DNA of 32,551 nucleotides from an uncultured Lachnospiraceae bacterium (GCA_947629565.1 CANREG010000030.1:1-32551); one strand, 5' to 3'; counted from the stretch's first letter, positions 22,702 to 32,166 are shown. The notes: generated by a model from the sequence alone, not told the origin. Translations and numbers: made by a program.

Positions 22702-23165
22702 TAGATCAGTCCTCCTTCCCAGGGTGCAGGGCCTTCTCCCCAGCCGTAGCAGTCGCAGTCTTTATTTCCGGTAATCATGGAAATCTGCGTCAGCGGATAA
22801 TAGCGGTCTGCATATTCTGTCAACAGTTCAAGCCTTTTTTGCAAAAGCTCTTTAAATAAAGGGAGCCCTTTCGGGCAGTCCGGGTGCGTGTCTAAATATA
22901 GTGTCAGGTCATTTATGGCGAAACTTATGGCAGAAAGCTTGCTCATCAGGCTTTCCCGCTGGGTTTCTTCCGGACTTGACGCGATGGAGGTGGATTTTAA
23001 ATTGCTGTCCCCTTCCTCTGCTTTATAAAAGGGAAGATTCAGGCAGGGAAACAGGGTTCCTTCCTTAAGGGAAGTTTCATAGTCGTAGGGTTCGCACCAG
23101 TTTTGTTTGGGAACCGACGCCATGGCGAGAGTCTCCGGACAGGTGCAAAAATTGGTATCATCCAT
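22701..23165 (-). CDS. Fused CotJA-CotJB spore coat protein
   Basis: A 154-residue protein in which two normally separate cotJ products appear joined. Residues about 14-50 match CotJA (MASVPKQNWCEPYDYETSLKEGTLFPCLNLPF), a linker covers about 50-75, and residues 75-154 match CotJB (LSAISFAINDLTLYLDTHPDCP ... GWGEGPAPWEGG). No stop or start codon separates them. With cotJC it forms the usual cotJ operon. Both CotJA and CotJB are needed for coat assembly of CotJC in Bacillus. Expression is probably sporulation-specific. Confidence 0.82.
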   Translation of the reverse strand: MDDTNFCTCPETLAMASVPKQNWCEPYDYETSLKEGTLFPCLNLPFYKAEEGDSNLKSTSIASSPEETQRESLMSKLSAISFAINDLTLYLDTHPDCPKGLPLFKELLQKRLELLTEYADRYYPLTQISMITGNKDCDCYGWGEGPAPWEGGLI

Positions 23166-23224
23166 AAAGATTGCCTCCTTTCAAAATAAAAAGTTACAGT
23201 ATTATTTTTTGCAATTTCCGTTTT

Positions 23225-23251
23225 TGTATAAGGTCAGTTATTACCAGATAC
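23225..23251 (-). promoter_or_regulatory. Possible sigma-E type promoter of the cotJ operon
   Basis: On the minus strand GTATCT (23251-23246), a 15-base spacer and TATACA (23230-23225) loosely resemble the mother-cell sigma-E boxes (ATA-type -35, CATACA-type -10). Bacillus cotJ is sigma-E controlled. The match is partial, so this is tentative. Confidence 0.3.
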
Positions 23252-23298
23252 GTAAGGGAAATTTTTCCATTTTGAAAATCAGGAGGCAGCAGAAATAG

Positions 23299-26200
23299 TT
23301 ATGAATTTTTTCGAAACAGATTTTTTAATAACTCCATCATCTTAGGAAGCTCAATCGGTTTGGCCAGATGGCCGTTCATGCCGGCAGCCAAAGCCTGCTC
23401 CCGGTCTTCCTCAAAAGCGTTGGCGGTCATGGCGATAATGGGGATATTGGCAAGCTCCGGATTATCCAGGTCGCGGATAAAGCGGGTGGCGGCGTATCCA
23501 TCCATAATCGGCATCTGGATATCCATAAGAATCAGGTTGTAGTACCCCGGTTCTGCCTGTTGCAGCATATCGCAGGTTACCTGGCCGTTCTCGGCACATT
23601 CCACAACAAAACCGGCTTCCTGTAAAAGTTCAGCCGCAATTTCCCGGTTCAGTTCGTTGTCCTCGGCCAATAGAATCCGTTTGCCTGTAAAATCTTCATG
23701 CAGGGCAGGAGAATCCTCTTTTTGCGGCGTAATTTCTTCTGCATGGCCCAGATTTTGCTCTAACGTATGGTGCAGGTCGGAGGCAAACAGCGGCTTGCTG
23801 ATAAATCCGGTAACGCCTGCCTTGCGGGCCTCTTCCTCTATATCGGACCAGTCATAGGCGGACATAAGGATAATCGGAGAGTCTTTCCCTACAACTTTTC
23901 GGATTTCCCGGACGGTTTCTATACCGCTAAGCTCAGGCATGGACCAGTCGATGATGTAGACCTCGAAGGGATCGGCCATTTCCACAGCTTCTGTGGTACG
24001 GGCAATGGCTTCCCTGCCGGATAACGCCCATTCCGCCCGCATGCCAATCTGGCGGAGCATCTTGGATACGCTCTGGCAGCAGACCATATCGTCATCTACG
24101 ACAAGGCCACGGAAACCGCTTAGCTCGGCAATCGGAGCCATTTCTTTATGATCGGAACAGAAACGGAACTTCAGATTCACAGTAAAGGTGGTGCCCTTTT
24201 GCGGTTCGCTTTCTACGCAGATGGTGCCGCCCATCATATTAACAATATTTTTGGTAATCGCCATGCCAAGGCCGGTTCCTTGAATACCGCTGACTGTGGA
24301 GGACTGCTCCCTTGTAAAGGGATCAAACACAGTATCGGTAAATTCCGGACTCATGCCGATGCCTGTGTCGCTGACCTGAAATTCATATACTCCATGTTCA
24401 GAGGAGGAAGATGGCTTCTGGGTAACCCGGATTGCTACAGTGCCGCCGGCAGGGGTAAATTTGATGGCATTGGAGGTTAAATTTAAGAGAATCTGATTGA
24501 GCCTCAGTCTGTCGCAGCAGATCTCCTCGTCCTCCACATCCACAGTATCGATAAATAATTCCTGATGCTTGGCGTGAATATCAGACTGAATCATGTCTCG
24601 CAGACCTTGCAAAATCTCAGCCAGATTTTCCGGATGCTCGTTAATGGTTACCTTGCCCGATTCAATGCGGCTCATATCCAGCACGTCATTGATGAGGGAA
24701 AGCAGATGATTGGAGGCTTTCGCAATCTTGGACAGATAATCCATGGCCCGGTCACGGTTGTCTAAATGGGTAGTGGTCAGGGCAGTGTAACCGATAATGG
24801 CGTTCATCGGCGTGCGGATATCATGCGACATATTGTTGAGAAAGGTCGTCTTGGCCCGGTTGGCGGAATCCGCAGCCTGAAGGGCGTCGGACAACTCTAT
24901 GGTCTTTTGCTTTAGTTCGCCGGTAGCCTGTTCTACCTGTTCCTTTAATCTCCGCTGGTTGCGGGTCCGGACTGTCAGCATGGCTAAGGCAAACAAGAGC
25001 AGAAGAATGAAAATGACGCCTGCCACAAAGTATATGGGATTCTGGTATAAAAATCCGATCAGGCTGATGCTTCGTTCCCTGCCTGCATCAATTTCCTGGG
25101 ACATAATGGCGTCCAGTTCCGCGTCGGTAATGCTGTCTGCTCCCTTATCCAGAAGGGATAAGAGGTAACGCCCGCCCTGCACGTTATTTTTTACGGCATA
25201 GGACATGGAGGTATCCCAAAAGACAACGGAGGAAAGCCGGTTGCGGGCATCCTGCTGGACATACATTTCTGCCGTGTAGGAATAAAGGATTGTGGCGTCA
25301 GCGTCTCCGTTTAGTACTGCCTGGACACACTCGTCCGTGGTGGGATACCGGGTAATGTCATCTTCTGAATAACGGCTGGCAATCAGGGTGTCAATGGCGT
25401 CCGCCCGTTCCATGGTCGCCAGTTTCTCCGCATTGCCGGTAAAACCGTCCAGAGTCAGACGGGCAAAGTTGGTCTGAAAGTAGGGGACGGTAATCTTGTA
25501 GCCTTCTTCCTCTGCCAGATAGTAGTCGCCGGCAAAATCCAGCACTACATCCGCCGCGCCGGAAGCCCGGAGGGCATAGTATTCATTTCGGCTCTTTACC
25601 GGTATGTATTCATATGTAAGGCCAAGCCGCTTGGCTAAAATGTCAAAAAGGGCGGGGAGGATTCCCTGAGCCTGTCCGTTCCGGAAGTAGCAATACGGAA
25701 TCCGGTCCGGATTGAACAGCAGCCGGAGAGGTTTGCCTGAGGCGCGGTGCTCCTCCAAAAAAGCCCGCTCGTTAGCGTTTAAGATGATAGAGTCGTCCTG
25801 ATCGGTGGAATAGTAGGTGTCTTGAAGGGAATTCCGCCAGTTGGGATCGTGGAGATCCATCTCATTGATTGCAGCATTAATCTGATCCATCAGGTCTTTG
25901 CGGTCTTTCCGGGTACAGATATAGAAGGGACTTGCGTCAAAGGACTCCAGCAGCCATTCATTTTCCAAAAGCCGCAGACTTCCGGTTACGGCGCCGTCAA
26001 CCTTGCCTTCCTGAAGGGCGGCGGAAAGTTCATCCTGCCCGGCAAAATATACCGGCTTAAAAGTGAAACCATGGTTTGTTGCAAACTTCTCAAAATTGGC
26101 GTTTTTGGAGTTGTCCTTTAACATACCCACGGTAATACCGTCGTAGGTGGAATAGTCGCCCTCTACAATATCTGAATTTCCGGCTTTTATGGTAAAAATA

Positions 26201-26568
26201 GTAGAATTGACGCCGATGTCCTGATTGGAAAACAGAAATTCTTTTTCCCGTTCAGGAGTTTTGGAAACGGAGGTGACAATATCTATTTCGCCGTTTCGCA
26301 GCATGTCAAGGGCGTCGGCGTAAGATTTATCATAACCCACATATTCATAAGACCAGCCGGCATGAATGGCCAGACGTTGTAAAAATTCATAGCCGTATCC
26401 GCTTCGGTGGCCGTCCTCCTCGATTGTATGATAGCCGGAAAAGGCAAAAAATCCCACCTTAAGAACTTCCGGTTGTTCCTCTGCCGGTTTGGCGGCGCAG
26501 GCGTTAAAGCAGGGCACTGATAACAGCAGTGCGGCCAGTACAATATATATCGGGCGTAACTTTTTCAT
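23299..26568 (-). CDS. Hybrid histidine kinase with two solute-binding domains
   Basis: A 1089-residue membrane sensor. A signal/anchor with a lipobox-like PCFNAC (residues 19-24) is followed by two extracellular SBP_bac_3 (periplasmic-binding) domains at about 36-255 and 285-505, one membrane helix at about 510-535, a coiled linker, HisKA with His582 ([12 protein letters not shown]), HATPase with N box and DTGIGM and GTGLGMAI boxes (about 685-805), then two receiver domains with Asp874 (IIDWSMPE) and Asp1016 (LILMDIQMP). The layout is like BvgS/EvgS, with an extra REC in place of Hpt. No response regulator with output domain and no Hpt gene is nearby. Venus-flytrap tandem domains suggest it senses a small nutrient, perhaps an amino acid. 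Confidence 0.93.
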   Translation of the reverse strand: MKKLRPIYIVLAALLLSVPCFNACAAKPAEEQPEVLKVGFFAFSGYHTIEEDGHRSGYGYEFLQRLAIHAGWSYEYVGYDKSYADALDMLRNGEIDIVTSVSKTPEREKEFLFSNQDIGVNSTIFTIKAGNSDIVEGDYSTYDGITVGMLKDNSKNANFEKFATNHGFTFKPVYFAGQDELSAALQEGKVDGAVTGSLRLLENEWLLESFDASPFYICTRKDRKDLMDQINAAINEMDLHDPNWRNSLQDTYYSTDQDDSIILNANERAFLEEHRASGKPLRLLFNPDRIPYCYFRNGQAQGILPALFDILAKRLGLTYEYIPVKSRNEYYALRASGAADVVLDFAGDYYLAEEEGYKITVPYFQTNFARLTLDGFTGNAEKLATMERADAIDTLIASRYSEDDITRYPTTDECVQAVLNGDADATILYSYTAEMYVQQDARNRLSSVVFWDTSMSYAVKNNVQGGRYLLSLLDKGADSITDAELDAIMSQEIDAGRERSISLIGFLYQNPIYFVAGVIFILLLLFALAMLTVRTRNQRRLKEQVEQATGELKQKTIELSDALQAADSANRAKTTFLNNMSHDIRTPMNAIIGYTALTTTHLDNRDRAMDYLSKIAKASNHLLSLINDVLDMSRIESGKVTINEHPENLAEILQGLRDMIQSDIHAKHQELFIDTVDVEDEEICCDRLRLNQILLNLTSNAIKFTPAGGTVAIRVTQKPSSSSEHGVYEFQVSDTGIGMSPEFTDTVFDPFTREQSSTVSGIQGTGLGMAITKNIVNMMGGTICVESEPQKGTTFTVNLKFRFCSDHKEMAPIAELSGFRGLVVDDDMVCCQSVSKMLRQIGMRAEWALSGREAIARTTEAVEMADPFEVYIIDWSMPELSGIETVREIRKVVGKDSPIILMSAYDWSDIEEEARKAGVTGFISKPLFASDLHHTLEQNLGHAEEITPQKEDSPALHEDFTGKRILLAEDNELNREIAAELLQEAGFVVECAENGQVTCDMLQQAEPGYYNLILMDIQMPIMDGYAATRFIRDLDNPELANIPIIAMTANAFEEDREQALAAGMNGHLAKPIELPKMMELLKNLFRKNS

Positions 26569-26637
26569 GAAATGTGTCCTCCTTTGCAGCGAGCAGTTCT
26601 TTTGTATTCATTCGTACATGGAAAATAAATCTAACTT

Positions 26638-26666
26638 ATTATAAAGGAAAAGCTTTTGGTATTCAA
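26638..26666 (-). promoter_or_regulatory. Promoter of the hybrid histidine kinase
   Basis: Read on the minus strand: TTGAAT (26666-26661), 17 bases, perfect TATAAT (26643-26638). The kinase start codon is about 70 bases downstream after AAAGGAGG. Confidence 0.65.
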
Positions 26667-26735
26667 GGTCAAACGGAAAAAGATGAAGCATTTTACAGAC
26701 AGGGAAGGGGGCGTTTTTGCATATGGAAACTGCAA

Positions 26736-26764
26736 TTTACTTTTGCACCTTGATATGGTATACT
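26736..26764 (+). promoter_or_regulatory. Promoter of the plsY-glycosyltransferase operon
   Basis: TTTACT (26736-26741), 17 bases, TATACT (26759-26764), about 60 bases before the plsY-like start. It is divergent from the kinase promoter about 70 bases away. Confidence 0.5.
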
Positions 26765-26825
26765 GTCTTTCGCACAGAACGAGGGGACAGCGGATAATCT
26801 GAACAGTTACAGCAGGAGGAAAATT

Positions 26826-27440
26826 ATGGTGAGAAGCGGCGTCTATATGATATTTGGTTATTTGTGCGGAAGTATTCTTTTTGCCCGGATTTTTGCAGCA
26901 ATATTCAAAAAAGGGGATATTACGGCGCGAAGCAGGGACGGAAATCCGGGAACGGCCAATGCGTTTTTGTACGGCGGGTTTTGGTGCGGTATGCTTACCC
27001 TGTGCGGAGACCTGTTAAAAGGCATGCTTCCGGTTTATCTGTATTTAAGAGGAAAGGGATTAGACGATTGTGGGACAGGTCTGATTTTCGTCCTGATTGC
27101 GCCGGTAATCGGGCATATTTTTCCGATTTTTAACGGGTTTCATGGCGGAAAGGGGATTGCCGTTACCTTTGGCTGCCTGCTAGGGCTTCTTCCTGATTGG
27201 TATCCGGCTGCGATTTTGGCGTTTATGTTTATCTTTTTTTCCCTGGTTATACGGATTACGCCCCATTACGACAGAACCATATGGTCGTACCGGTGCGCGG
27301 CGGTCTGTATGCTTTTCCTTATTAAAAATATTTATATGAAAGCGGCGTTTTTGATTATTGCGCTTGTTGTGAATACAAATATGAAGGCGGCAGACAAAAA
27401 AGAAGAGAAATGTCAGGTGAGAATACTATGGATGCATTAA
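26826..27440 (+). CDS. plsY: PlsY-like glycerol-3-phosphate acyltransferase
   Basis: Polytopic membrane enzyme of 204 residues that transfers an acyl group from acyl-phosphate to glycerol-3-phosphate, the first step of phospholipid synthesis. The three PlsY motifs are visible: SRDGNPGTANA (usually SGNIGATN-type), the GDLLKG loop, and GHIFPIFNGFHGGKG. The sequence departs from typical PlsY at several points and its C-terminal tail is extended and basic, so it may be a paralogue with a modified role. AGGAGG precedes the ATG. The 3' end overlaps the following glycosyltransferase gene, which suggests glycolipid synthesis as joint function. Confidence 0.85.
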   Translation: MVRSGVYMIFGYLCGSILFARIFAAIFKKGDITARSRDGNPGTANAFLYGGFWCGMLTLCGDLLKGMLPVYLYLRGKGLDDCGTGLIFVLIAPVIGHIFPIFNGFHGGKGIAVTFGCLLGLLPDWYPAAILAFMFIFFSLVIRITPHYDRTIWSYRCAAVCMLFLIKNIYMKAAFLIIALVVNTNMKAADKKEEKCQVRILWMH

Positions 27441-28606
27441 TATTATCCTGCTCTACCGGGGGCGGGCATAATGCGGCGGCGGAGGCCATGGCCGAGGAAT
27501 TGAAAAGACGGGGACATCATGTGGATTTATTAGATCCCTATACGTTAACCGGAAAGAACCGGGACAGGCTGGTCGGAAACAGCTATGTAAAATGCGTCCA
27601 AAACATGCCTAGATTGTTTGGGTTTATATATAAGCTTGGAAACGCATACAGGCATCTTCCTGTAAAGTCGCCGGTATTTTGGGCCAATAAAAAGGCAGCG
27701 GACTGTATGGAGGAATATCTTAAGCAGCATATATATGATGTAATCCTGATAACGCATATATTTCCGGGGGAGATATTGACGCACTTGCGGCGGAGGGAAA
27801 TTTCCTTGCCCCCGCTCATTTATATTGCTACGGACTACACCTGTATTCCCTTTACGGAGGAGATAGAATGTGATTATTTCATTATTCCTTCCGGGGCGCA
27901 GAAGGAGGAGTTTTGTTCCTGGGGAATTGCGCCGGAGAAAGTAATTCCCATAGGCATTCCGGTAAAAAGCACATTCCGGGAAAAGGAAAATCGGGAAGAG
28001 GCGCTTTCACGTTTGGGACTGGACTTTCGGAATCGCTATATTCTGCTGGCAGGCGGCAGCATCGGAGCGGGGCAGATTGCCGGGGTCATTGATATTTTGC
28101 AGGAGTATCTCAATGCGCATGGCGAGGTAAGGCTGATTGTTGTCTGCGGCACCAACGGGAGCCTGTATGAAGAGATGAAAAAGAGATATGGGGCTGCGCC
28201 GCAGATTTTTTTGTTAGAACGAACGGACGCAATGGCGGAATATTTAAAAGCCTGCGATATCTACATATCAAAGCCGGGCGGGGTATCCTCCACAGAGGCG
28301 GCGGTGGCCGGGGTTCCCCTGATCCACATACCGCCCATACCCGGATGTGAGACGAGGAACCGGAAATTTTTCTCGGACTGCGGAATGAGCGTGGCGGTTT
28401 CTAATCTGAAAAAGGACCTGCTTCCGGCAATCCGTCTGCTGTCGGATAAAGAAACGGTGAAGCATATGGAAAAGGCTCAGAAAAGGGAGATTGATGAAAG
28501 GGCGGCGGAAAGAATTGCGGATTTTGCGGAGAAGGCAGCAGATCATGCGGGGCAGATGGCAGGCTTTGCGGAGCGCGCTGTATCTGTTAAGGCTTCCGCG
28601 TCTTAA
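27428..28606 (+). CDS. MGDG-synthase-type diacylglycerol glycosyltransferase
   Basis: A GT28/MGDG_synth family glycosyltransferase, probably adding glucose or galactose to diacylglycerol. The N-terminal ALILSCSTGGGHNAAAEAMA is the family signature, followed by TDYTCIPF and, in the C-terminal nucleotide-sugar domain, LAGGSIGAGQ and SKPGGVSSTEAAVAGVPLI. About 393 residues. ATG 27428 has AGGTGAG seven bases before it and is preferred to ATG 27410; the gene then overlaps plsY by 13 bases. The last 40 residues form an Ala/Glu/Lys-rich helix (ERIADFAEKAADHAGQMAGF) that could lie on the membrane. Peripheral membrane location inside the cell is expected. The sugar is not determinable from sequence here. 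Confidence 0.88.
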   Translation: MDALILSCSTGGGHNAAAEAMAEELKRRGHHVDLLDPYTLTGKNRDRLVGNSYVKCVQNMPRLFGFIYKLGNAYRHLPVKSPVFWANKKAADCMEEYLKQHIYDVILITHIFPGEILTHLRRREISLPPLIYIATDYTCIPFTEEIECDYFIIPSGAQKEEFCSWGIAPEKVIPIGIPVKSTFREKENREEALSRLGLDFRNRYILLAGGSIGAGQIAGVIDILQEYLNAHGEVRLIVVCGTNGSLYEEMKKRYGAAPQIFLLERTDAMAEYLKACDIYISKPGGVSSTEAAVAGVPLIHIPPIPGCETRNRKFFSDCGMSVAVSNLKKDLLPAIRLLSDKETVKHMEKAQKREIDERAAERIADFAEKAADHAGQMAGFAERAVSVKASAS

Positions 28607-28626
28607 ATATTGGAGAAGTTGAGTGA

Positions 28627-29004
28627 ATGACAGAATTGAAAGCAGAGGAGTATACACAATGGCGAAATTTCAGCAAAGTGATTGAAAGAGCCAGAATTGT
28701 CTGTGAAAACAGTGGACATGATGTGTTCTACGATTTTGCTGAGGTCAGCAAAATCGTAGAAGCAGGCGCAACGAACAAGTCGATAAAGGATTATGAACTT
28801 TCAAGATATGCCTGTTATCTGGTTGTTCAAAACGGAGATCTAAGGAAAGAAGACGACTGCCTAACACAGAGCTGTTATGCATTATCCATGGGTGTAAGGA
28901 AAGAAGGTGAAGGAAGTGCCTTATTCGGAAAGGAGGGAAGAGAAAAAGACAATTCAAAAAAGAAAAGTCTGTACAGTTCGGCACAGCCGTCTGCAGATTT
29001 TTAA
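28627..29004 (+). pseudogene. Broken dinD-like gene fragment
   Basis: Residues 9-73 of this frame (YTQWRNFSKVIERARIVCEN, then GHDVFYDFAEVSKIVEAGATN, then DYELSRYACYLVVQNGD and RKED) match the central part of DinD-type damage-inducible proteins (BRO-N-like). The usual N-terminal part (FEXIKHXXEXGXEYW...ARELQ) is missing, and after the RKE segment the expected IIALGQTYFAVQTR is not seen; the rest is low-complexity basic sequence. So it is a truncated, probably frame-shifted remnant of an about 270-residue gene. It starts a short accessory patch that also holds a toxin-antitoxin pair. Confidence 0.68.
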
Positions 29005-29053
29005 GAAAACAGAAAATATCAATAAATTTATAGATGAAAAAACAATGAATTTA

Positions 29054-29082
29054 TTGACGTATTATTTGACTCGTCGTATAAT
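29054..29082 (+). promoter_or_regulatory. Promoter of the toxin-antitoxin operon
   Basis: TTGACG (29054-29059), 17 bases, perfect TATAAT (29077-29082). TATTAT/ATAATA symmetry flanks the spacer, a plausible site for autorepression by the antitoxin, as is usual for Phd/YefM families. Confidence 0.72.
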
Positions 29083-29126
29083 AAATACAGAACAGGATAT
29101 GCTATTAATGGATTGGAGGGATTAAG

Positions 29127-29453
29127 ATGCAGCAGATGTCTGTAACGGGAATGCTTAAAACGATGATTCCCATTTCCCGTTTTAATAAGGGGGAAGCAAA
29201 TAAAATTTTTGACGAGGTGGAAACGACAGGAACTAAGATTGTGGTAAAAAACAACAAGCCTGCCTGTGTGCTGATTTCACCGACGCAGTACGAGTCGCTG
29301 ATGGAGATGCTTTCTGATTTCATTCTCAAGGAGGAAGCGGAAGCACGCATGGAACATTATGATGCTTCTGAAAACAGAACACACGAGCAGATGATACAGG
29401 AATTTGGCATTACCCAGAGTGAACTGGATGCTGTGGATGTGGAACTGGAATAG
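29127..29453 (+). CDS. Phd/YefM family antitoxin
   Basis: A 108-residue antitoxin. The N-terminal half is the DNA-binding Phd/YefM fold (MIPISRFNKGEANKIFDEVE, then TTGTKIVVKNNKPACVLIS and PTQYESLMEM), and the C-terminal half is acidic and helical, fit to cover the toxin. GGAGGG precedes the ATG. The toxin gene starts 11 bases downstream. It likely represses its own promoter together with the toxin. The tail is longer than in many Phd proteins. Confidence 0.88.
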   Translation: MQQMSVTGMLKTMIPISRFNKGEANKIFDEVETTGTKIVVKNNKPACVLISPTQYESLMEMLSDFILKEEAEARMEHYDASENRTHEQMIQEFGITQSELDAVDVELE

Positions 29454-29464
29454 GAGTATGGTTT

Positions 29465-29800
29465 ATGAAATGGGCAGTAGAATACATCAAAGAGGCGCAG
29501 AAGGATTTGCGGAAGTTGGATCCGTATGTGCGGAAACTGGTTTTGAAAGCCATTGACAAGACGGCAGAACGTCCATTGCCTCCACCGGAGGGGATTGGAA
29601 AGCCGTTAGGCAGCCATGCCTCATCCAGACTGAGTGGATTTTATAAAATAAAGCTCCGGAATCTTGGATACCGGGTGGTGTATGATTTAGTCCGTGAGGG
29701 CAGTGTCATGAAGATTATCATCATTTCGGTGAGGGATGACGAGGAGGTTTATAAAGAGGCAGAGCGTCGGATTCAGGGTATGATAAAACCAATGGAATAA
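29465..29800 (+). CDS. RelE/ParE superfamily toxin
   Basis: A 111-residue basic protein following the antitoxin gene. It starts MKWAVEYIKEAQKDLRKLDP (RelE-type first strand and helix), has KPLGSHASSRLSGFYKIKLR in the middle and YRVVYDLVREGSVMKIIIIS, then a VRDDEEVYKEAERR end with catalytic-type basic/acidic residues. RelE members cut mRNA on the ribosome; ParE relatives poison gyrase. The order of antitoxin first then toxin, short spacing and own terminator fit a type II system. Which target applies cannot be read from sequence. Confidence 0.87.
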   Translation: MKWAVEYIKEAQKDLRKLDPYVRKLVLKAIDKTAERPLPPPEGIGKPLGSHASSRLSGFYKIKLRNLGYRVVYDLVREGSVMKIIIISVRDDEEVYKEAERRIQGMIKPME

Positions 29801-29807
29801 AGCGCGA

Positions 29808-29833
29808 CAGGACATCCATGCGATGTTCTTTTT
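29808..29833 (+). terminator. Terminator of the toxin-antitoxin operon
   Basis: AGGACATC (29809-29816), loop CATGC, then GATGTTCT (29822-29829), five-T run. From 29834 to 30096 I see no gene or further clear signal apart from AT-rich sequence. Confidence 0.72.
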
Positions 29834-30096
29834 GCATAAAAAATGATAACAAGACGTATGGCATCTCGAAAGAGGTTCTTCCGTTATTTAATTATTAAAA
29901 TGTAAGGCATGTATTGTAATCCTACACAAGTGCAAATATCGAATTAGCAAGAGAATATAGACTTATGGGCTGTTATATGGTAGTATATAAGCTACTGTAT
30001 TAGGGCTTCTTTGCTGAAAGCAGTTATAAAATATGGGAAAAGACTTAAAAGGGAAGGAGCTTGGCGGCAGAATAAGCCAAAGGAGATTAAGATAAA

Positions 30097-31194
30097 ATGA
30101 AACTGGGTATCGTAGGACTTCCCAATGTGGGAAAAAGCACATTATTTAACTCGTTGACAAAGGCCGGGGCAGAGTCGGCCAATTATCCATTTTGCACCAT
30201 TGACCCCAATATTGGCGTGGTTCCGGTTCCGGACGAGCGGATTGAGGTATTGACGAAAATGTACAATTCCAAAAAAACGGTTCCGGCGGTTATTGAGTTT
30301 GTGGATATTGCGGGACTGGTCAAGGGGGCATCTAAGGGAGAGGGCTTAGGCAACCAGTTCTTATCCAATATTAGGGAGGTGGACGCCATTGTCCATGTGG
30401 TGCGCTGCTTTGAGGATTCCAATGTGGTTCATGTGGACGGAAGCATTGACCCTCTGCGGGATATTGAGACCATTAATTTTGAACTGATTTTTTCAGATAT
30501 AGAAATCTTAGACAGGAGAATCGCCAAAAATTCCAGGGCGGCCAATAACAACAAGGACATTGCCAAAGAGGTCGAATTTATGAAGCGGCTTAAGGAACAT
30601 TTGGAAAACGGCAAACTGGCGATTACCTTTGAGACAGAGAGTGAAGATGAGGAAGCATGGATTTCGGAATACAATCTTCTTACCAGAAAGCCGGTGATCT
30701 TTGCAGCCAATGTTTCTGAGGATGATTTGGCGGAGGACGGCGGCAATAACGCTTATGTGAAGGTGGTAAAAGAGTATGCAGATGAATATGGCAGCGAGGT
30801 CTTTGCGGTCTGCGCACAGATTGAACAGGAGATTTCCGAATTAGAAGAGGAAGAAAAGAAAATGTTCTTAGAGGATTTGGGGTTGTCTGAATCCGGATTG
30901 GACAAATTAATCCGTGCAAGCTATTCCCTGTTAGGACTGATTTCATACCTCACTTCCGGCGAGGATGAGACGAGGGCGTGGACGATTAAGAAGGGCACCA
31001 AGGCGCCCCAGGCTGCCGGTAAAATCCATACGGATTTTGAGCGGGGATTTATCCGGGCGGAGGTAGTCAATTATACCGACTTAGTGGAGAACGGTTCTAT
31101 GACGGCCGCAAGGGAGAAAGGGCTTGTCCGCTCCGAGGGCAAGGAATATGTGGTGCAGGACGGAGATGTAATCCTATTTAAATTCAATGTGTGA
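30097..31194 (+). CDS. ychF: YchF-type ATPase (Obg superfamily)
   Basis: A 365-residue cytosolic P-loop protein. G1 GLPNVGKST at about residues 7-15, switch region PFCTIDPNIGVV, G3 DIAGLVKGASKGEGLGNQFL, and in place of the GTPase NKxD motif the ATP-preferring NVSEDD (as FAANVSEDD), which marks YchF as an ATPase. A helical coiled-coil insert follows, and the C-terminal end is a TGS domain (ARAWTIKKGTKAPQAAGKIHTDFERGF... VVQDGDVILFKFNV). Linked to ribosome binding and redox/stress response in bacteria. lgt follows within 30 bases, so they may share a transcript. Confidence 0.96.
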   Translation: MKLGIVGLPNVGKSTLFNSLTKAGAESANYPFCTIDPNIGVVPVPDERIEVLTKMYNSKKTVPAVIEFVDIAGLVKGASKGEGLGNQFLSNIREVDAIVHVVRCFEDSNVVHVDGSIDPLRDIETINFELIFSDIEILDRRIAKNSRAANNNKDIAKEVEFMKRLKEHLENGKLAITFETESEDEEAWISEYNLLTRKPVIFAANVSEDDLAEDGGNNAYVKVVKEYADEYGSEVFAVCAQIEQEISELEEEEKKMFLEDLGLSESGLDKLIRASYSLLGLISYLTSGEDETRAWTIKKGTKAPQAAGKIHTDFERGFIRAEVVNYTDLVENGSMTAAREKGLVRSEGKEYVVQDGDVILFKFNV

Positions 31195-31224
31195 GTGTGT
31201 TGTACGGACAGGAGGAGAAACCTT

Positions 31225-32145
31225 ATGTATGAAATTCGTTTTCCCAATCTGGGGATTGTCCTCAACAATATAAAGGACGGTTTTTTTGTTGGGAATTTCA
31301 AAGTGCAGTTCTATGGCGTGGTCATAGCTGTCGGCTTTATTCTCGGCTATCTGATGATTGCCAGGGAGGCTAAGCGTACAGGCCAGGACCCGGAGCTGTA
31401 TCTGGATTATATGCTGTGGATGGTCATCCCCGCCATACTGGGAGCCAGAATTTATTACATTTTGTTCAGCCTTGATGATTTTATCGTCAAAGGCCAGTCC
31501 TTCAAGGATACTGTGTTTAAGATGCTGAATATCCGCGGCGGCGGCCTTGCCATATACGGCGGCGTCATTGCGGGAATTATTACGCTTCTGATCTTTGCAA
31601 AGAAGCGTAAGGTTAAAATTATGTTGATGTTAGACACCTGCGCCATGGGACTTCTGGTGGGACAGATTTGCGGCAGATGGGGGAATTTTTTTAATCGGGA
31701 GTGCTTTGGAGAATATACGAATTCTCCGCTTGCAATGGCTATCCCGGTGGATTGGTTCGGCGGAAAAAATTATCTGATTGGCAAGGTAAACAGTGGCGTG
31801 ATTACCCAGAAAATGATAGACAATGTGTTAACCGTCAGCGGCAAAGAGTTTATTCAGGTGCATCCCACCTTTTTATATGAATCTCTCTGGAATCTTATGG
31901 TACTATTGATTATTTTTCTGTACCGCAGGTATAAAAAGTTTGATGGAGAACTGTTTGCCATGTATATCTGGGGCTATGGACTTGGCAGGGTGTGGATCGA
32001 GGGCCTTCGCACAGATTCTTTGATGCTGCCGGGGCTCGGCTTTAAGGTGTCACAACTGTTAGCGGCTCTGTGCGTTGTGTGCGCTTCCATATATATCGTA
32101 TTTAAGCGGATGCAGATGAATGGCGGCGATGAGAGCAGCATATAA
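31225..32145 (+). CDS. lgt: Prolipoprotein diacylglyceryl transferase
   Basis: Integral membrane enzyme that adds diacylglycerol from phosphatidylglycerol to the lipobox cysteine of prolipoproteins. Family motifs: GGLAIYGGVIAG, the signature GRWGNFFNRECFG, HPTFLYESLWN, and the C-terminal GYGLGRVWIEGLRTDS. About seven hydrophobic segments; about 306 residues. I chose ATG 31225 (MYEIRFPN), since AGGAGG at 31210-31215 lies nine bases before it; a GTG at 31195 would be just after the ychF stop and lacks its own ribosome binding site. Possibly co-transcribed with ychF. Confidence 0.95.
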   Translation: MYEIRFPNLGIVLNNIKDGFFVGNFKVQFYGVVIAVGFILGYLMIAREAKRTGQDPELYLDYMLWMVIPAILGARIYYILFSLDDFIVKGQSFKDTVFKMLNIRGGGLAIYGGVIAGIITLLIFAKKRKVKIMLMLDTCAMGLLVGQICGRWGNFFNRECFGEYTNSPLAMAIPVDWFGGKNYLIGKVNSGVITQKMIDNVLTVSGKEFIQVHPTFLYESLWNLMVLLIIFLYRRYKKFDGELFAMYIWGYGLGRVWIEGLRTDSLMLPGLGFKVSQLLAALCVVCASIYIVFKRMQMNGGDESSI

Positions 32146-32166
32146 TATAGAGATTCTATACCGGAC

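Noticed and set aside
28907-29125. 72-residue frame overlapping the dinD remnant
   Set aside because: Low-complexity basic sequence with no domain; it overlaps the toxin-antitoxin promoter and no good start signal is seen.
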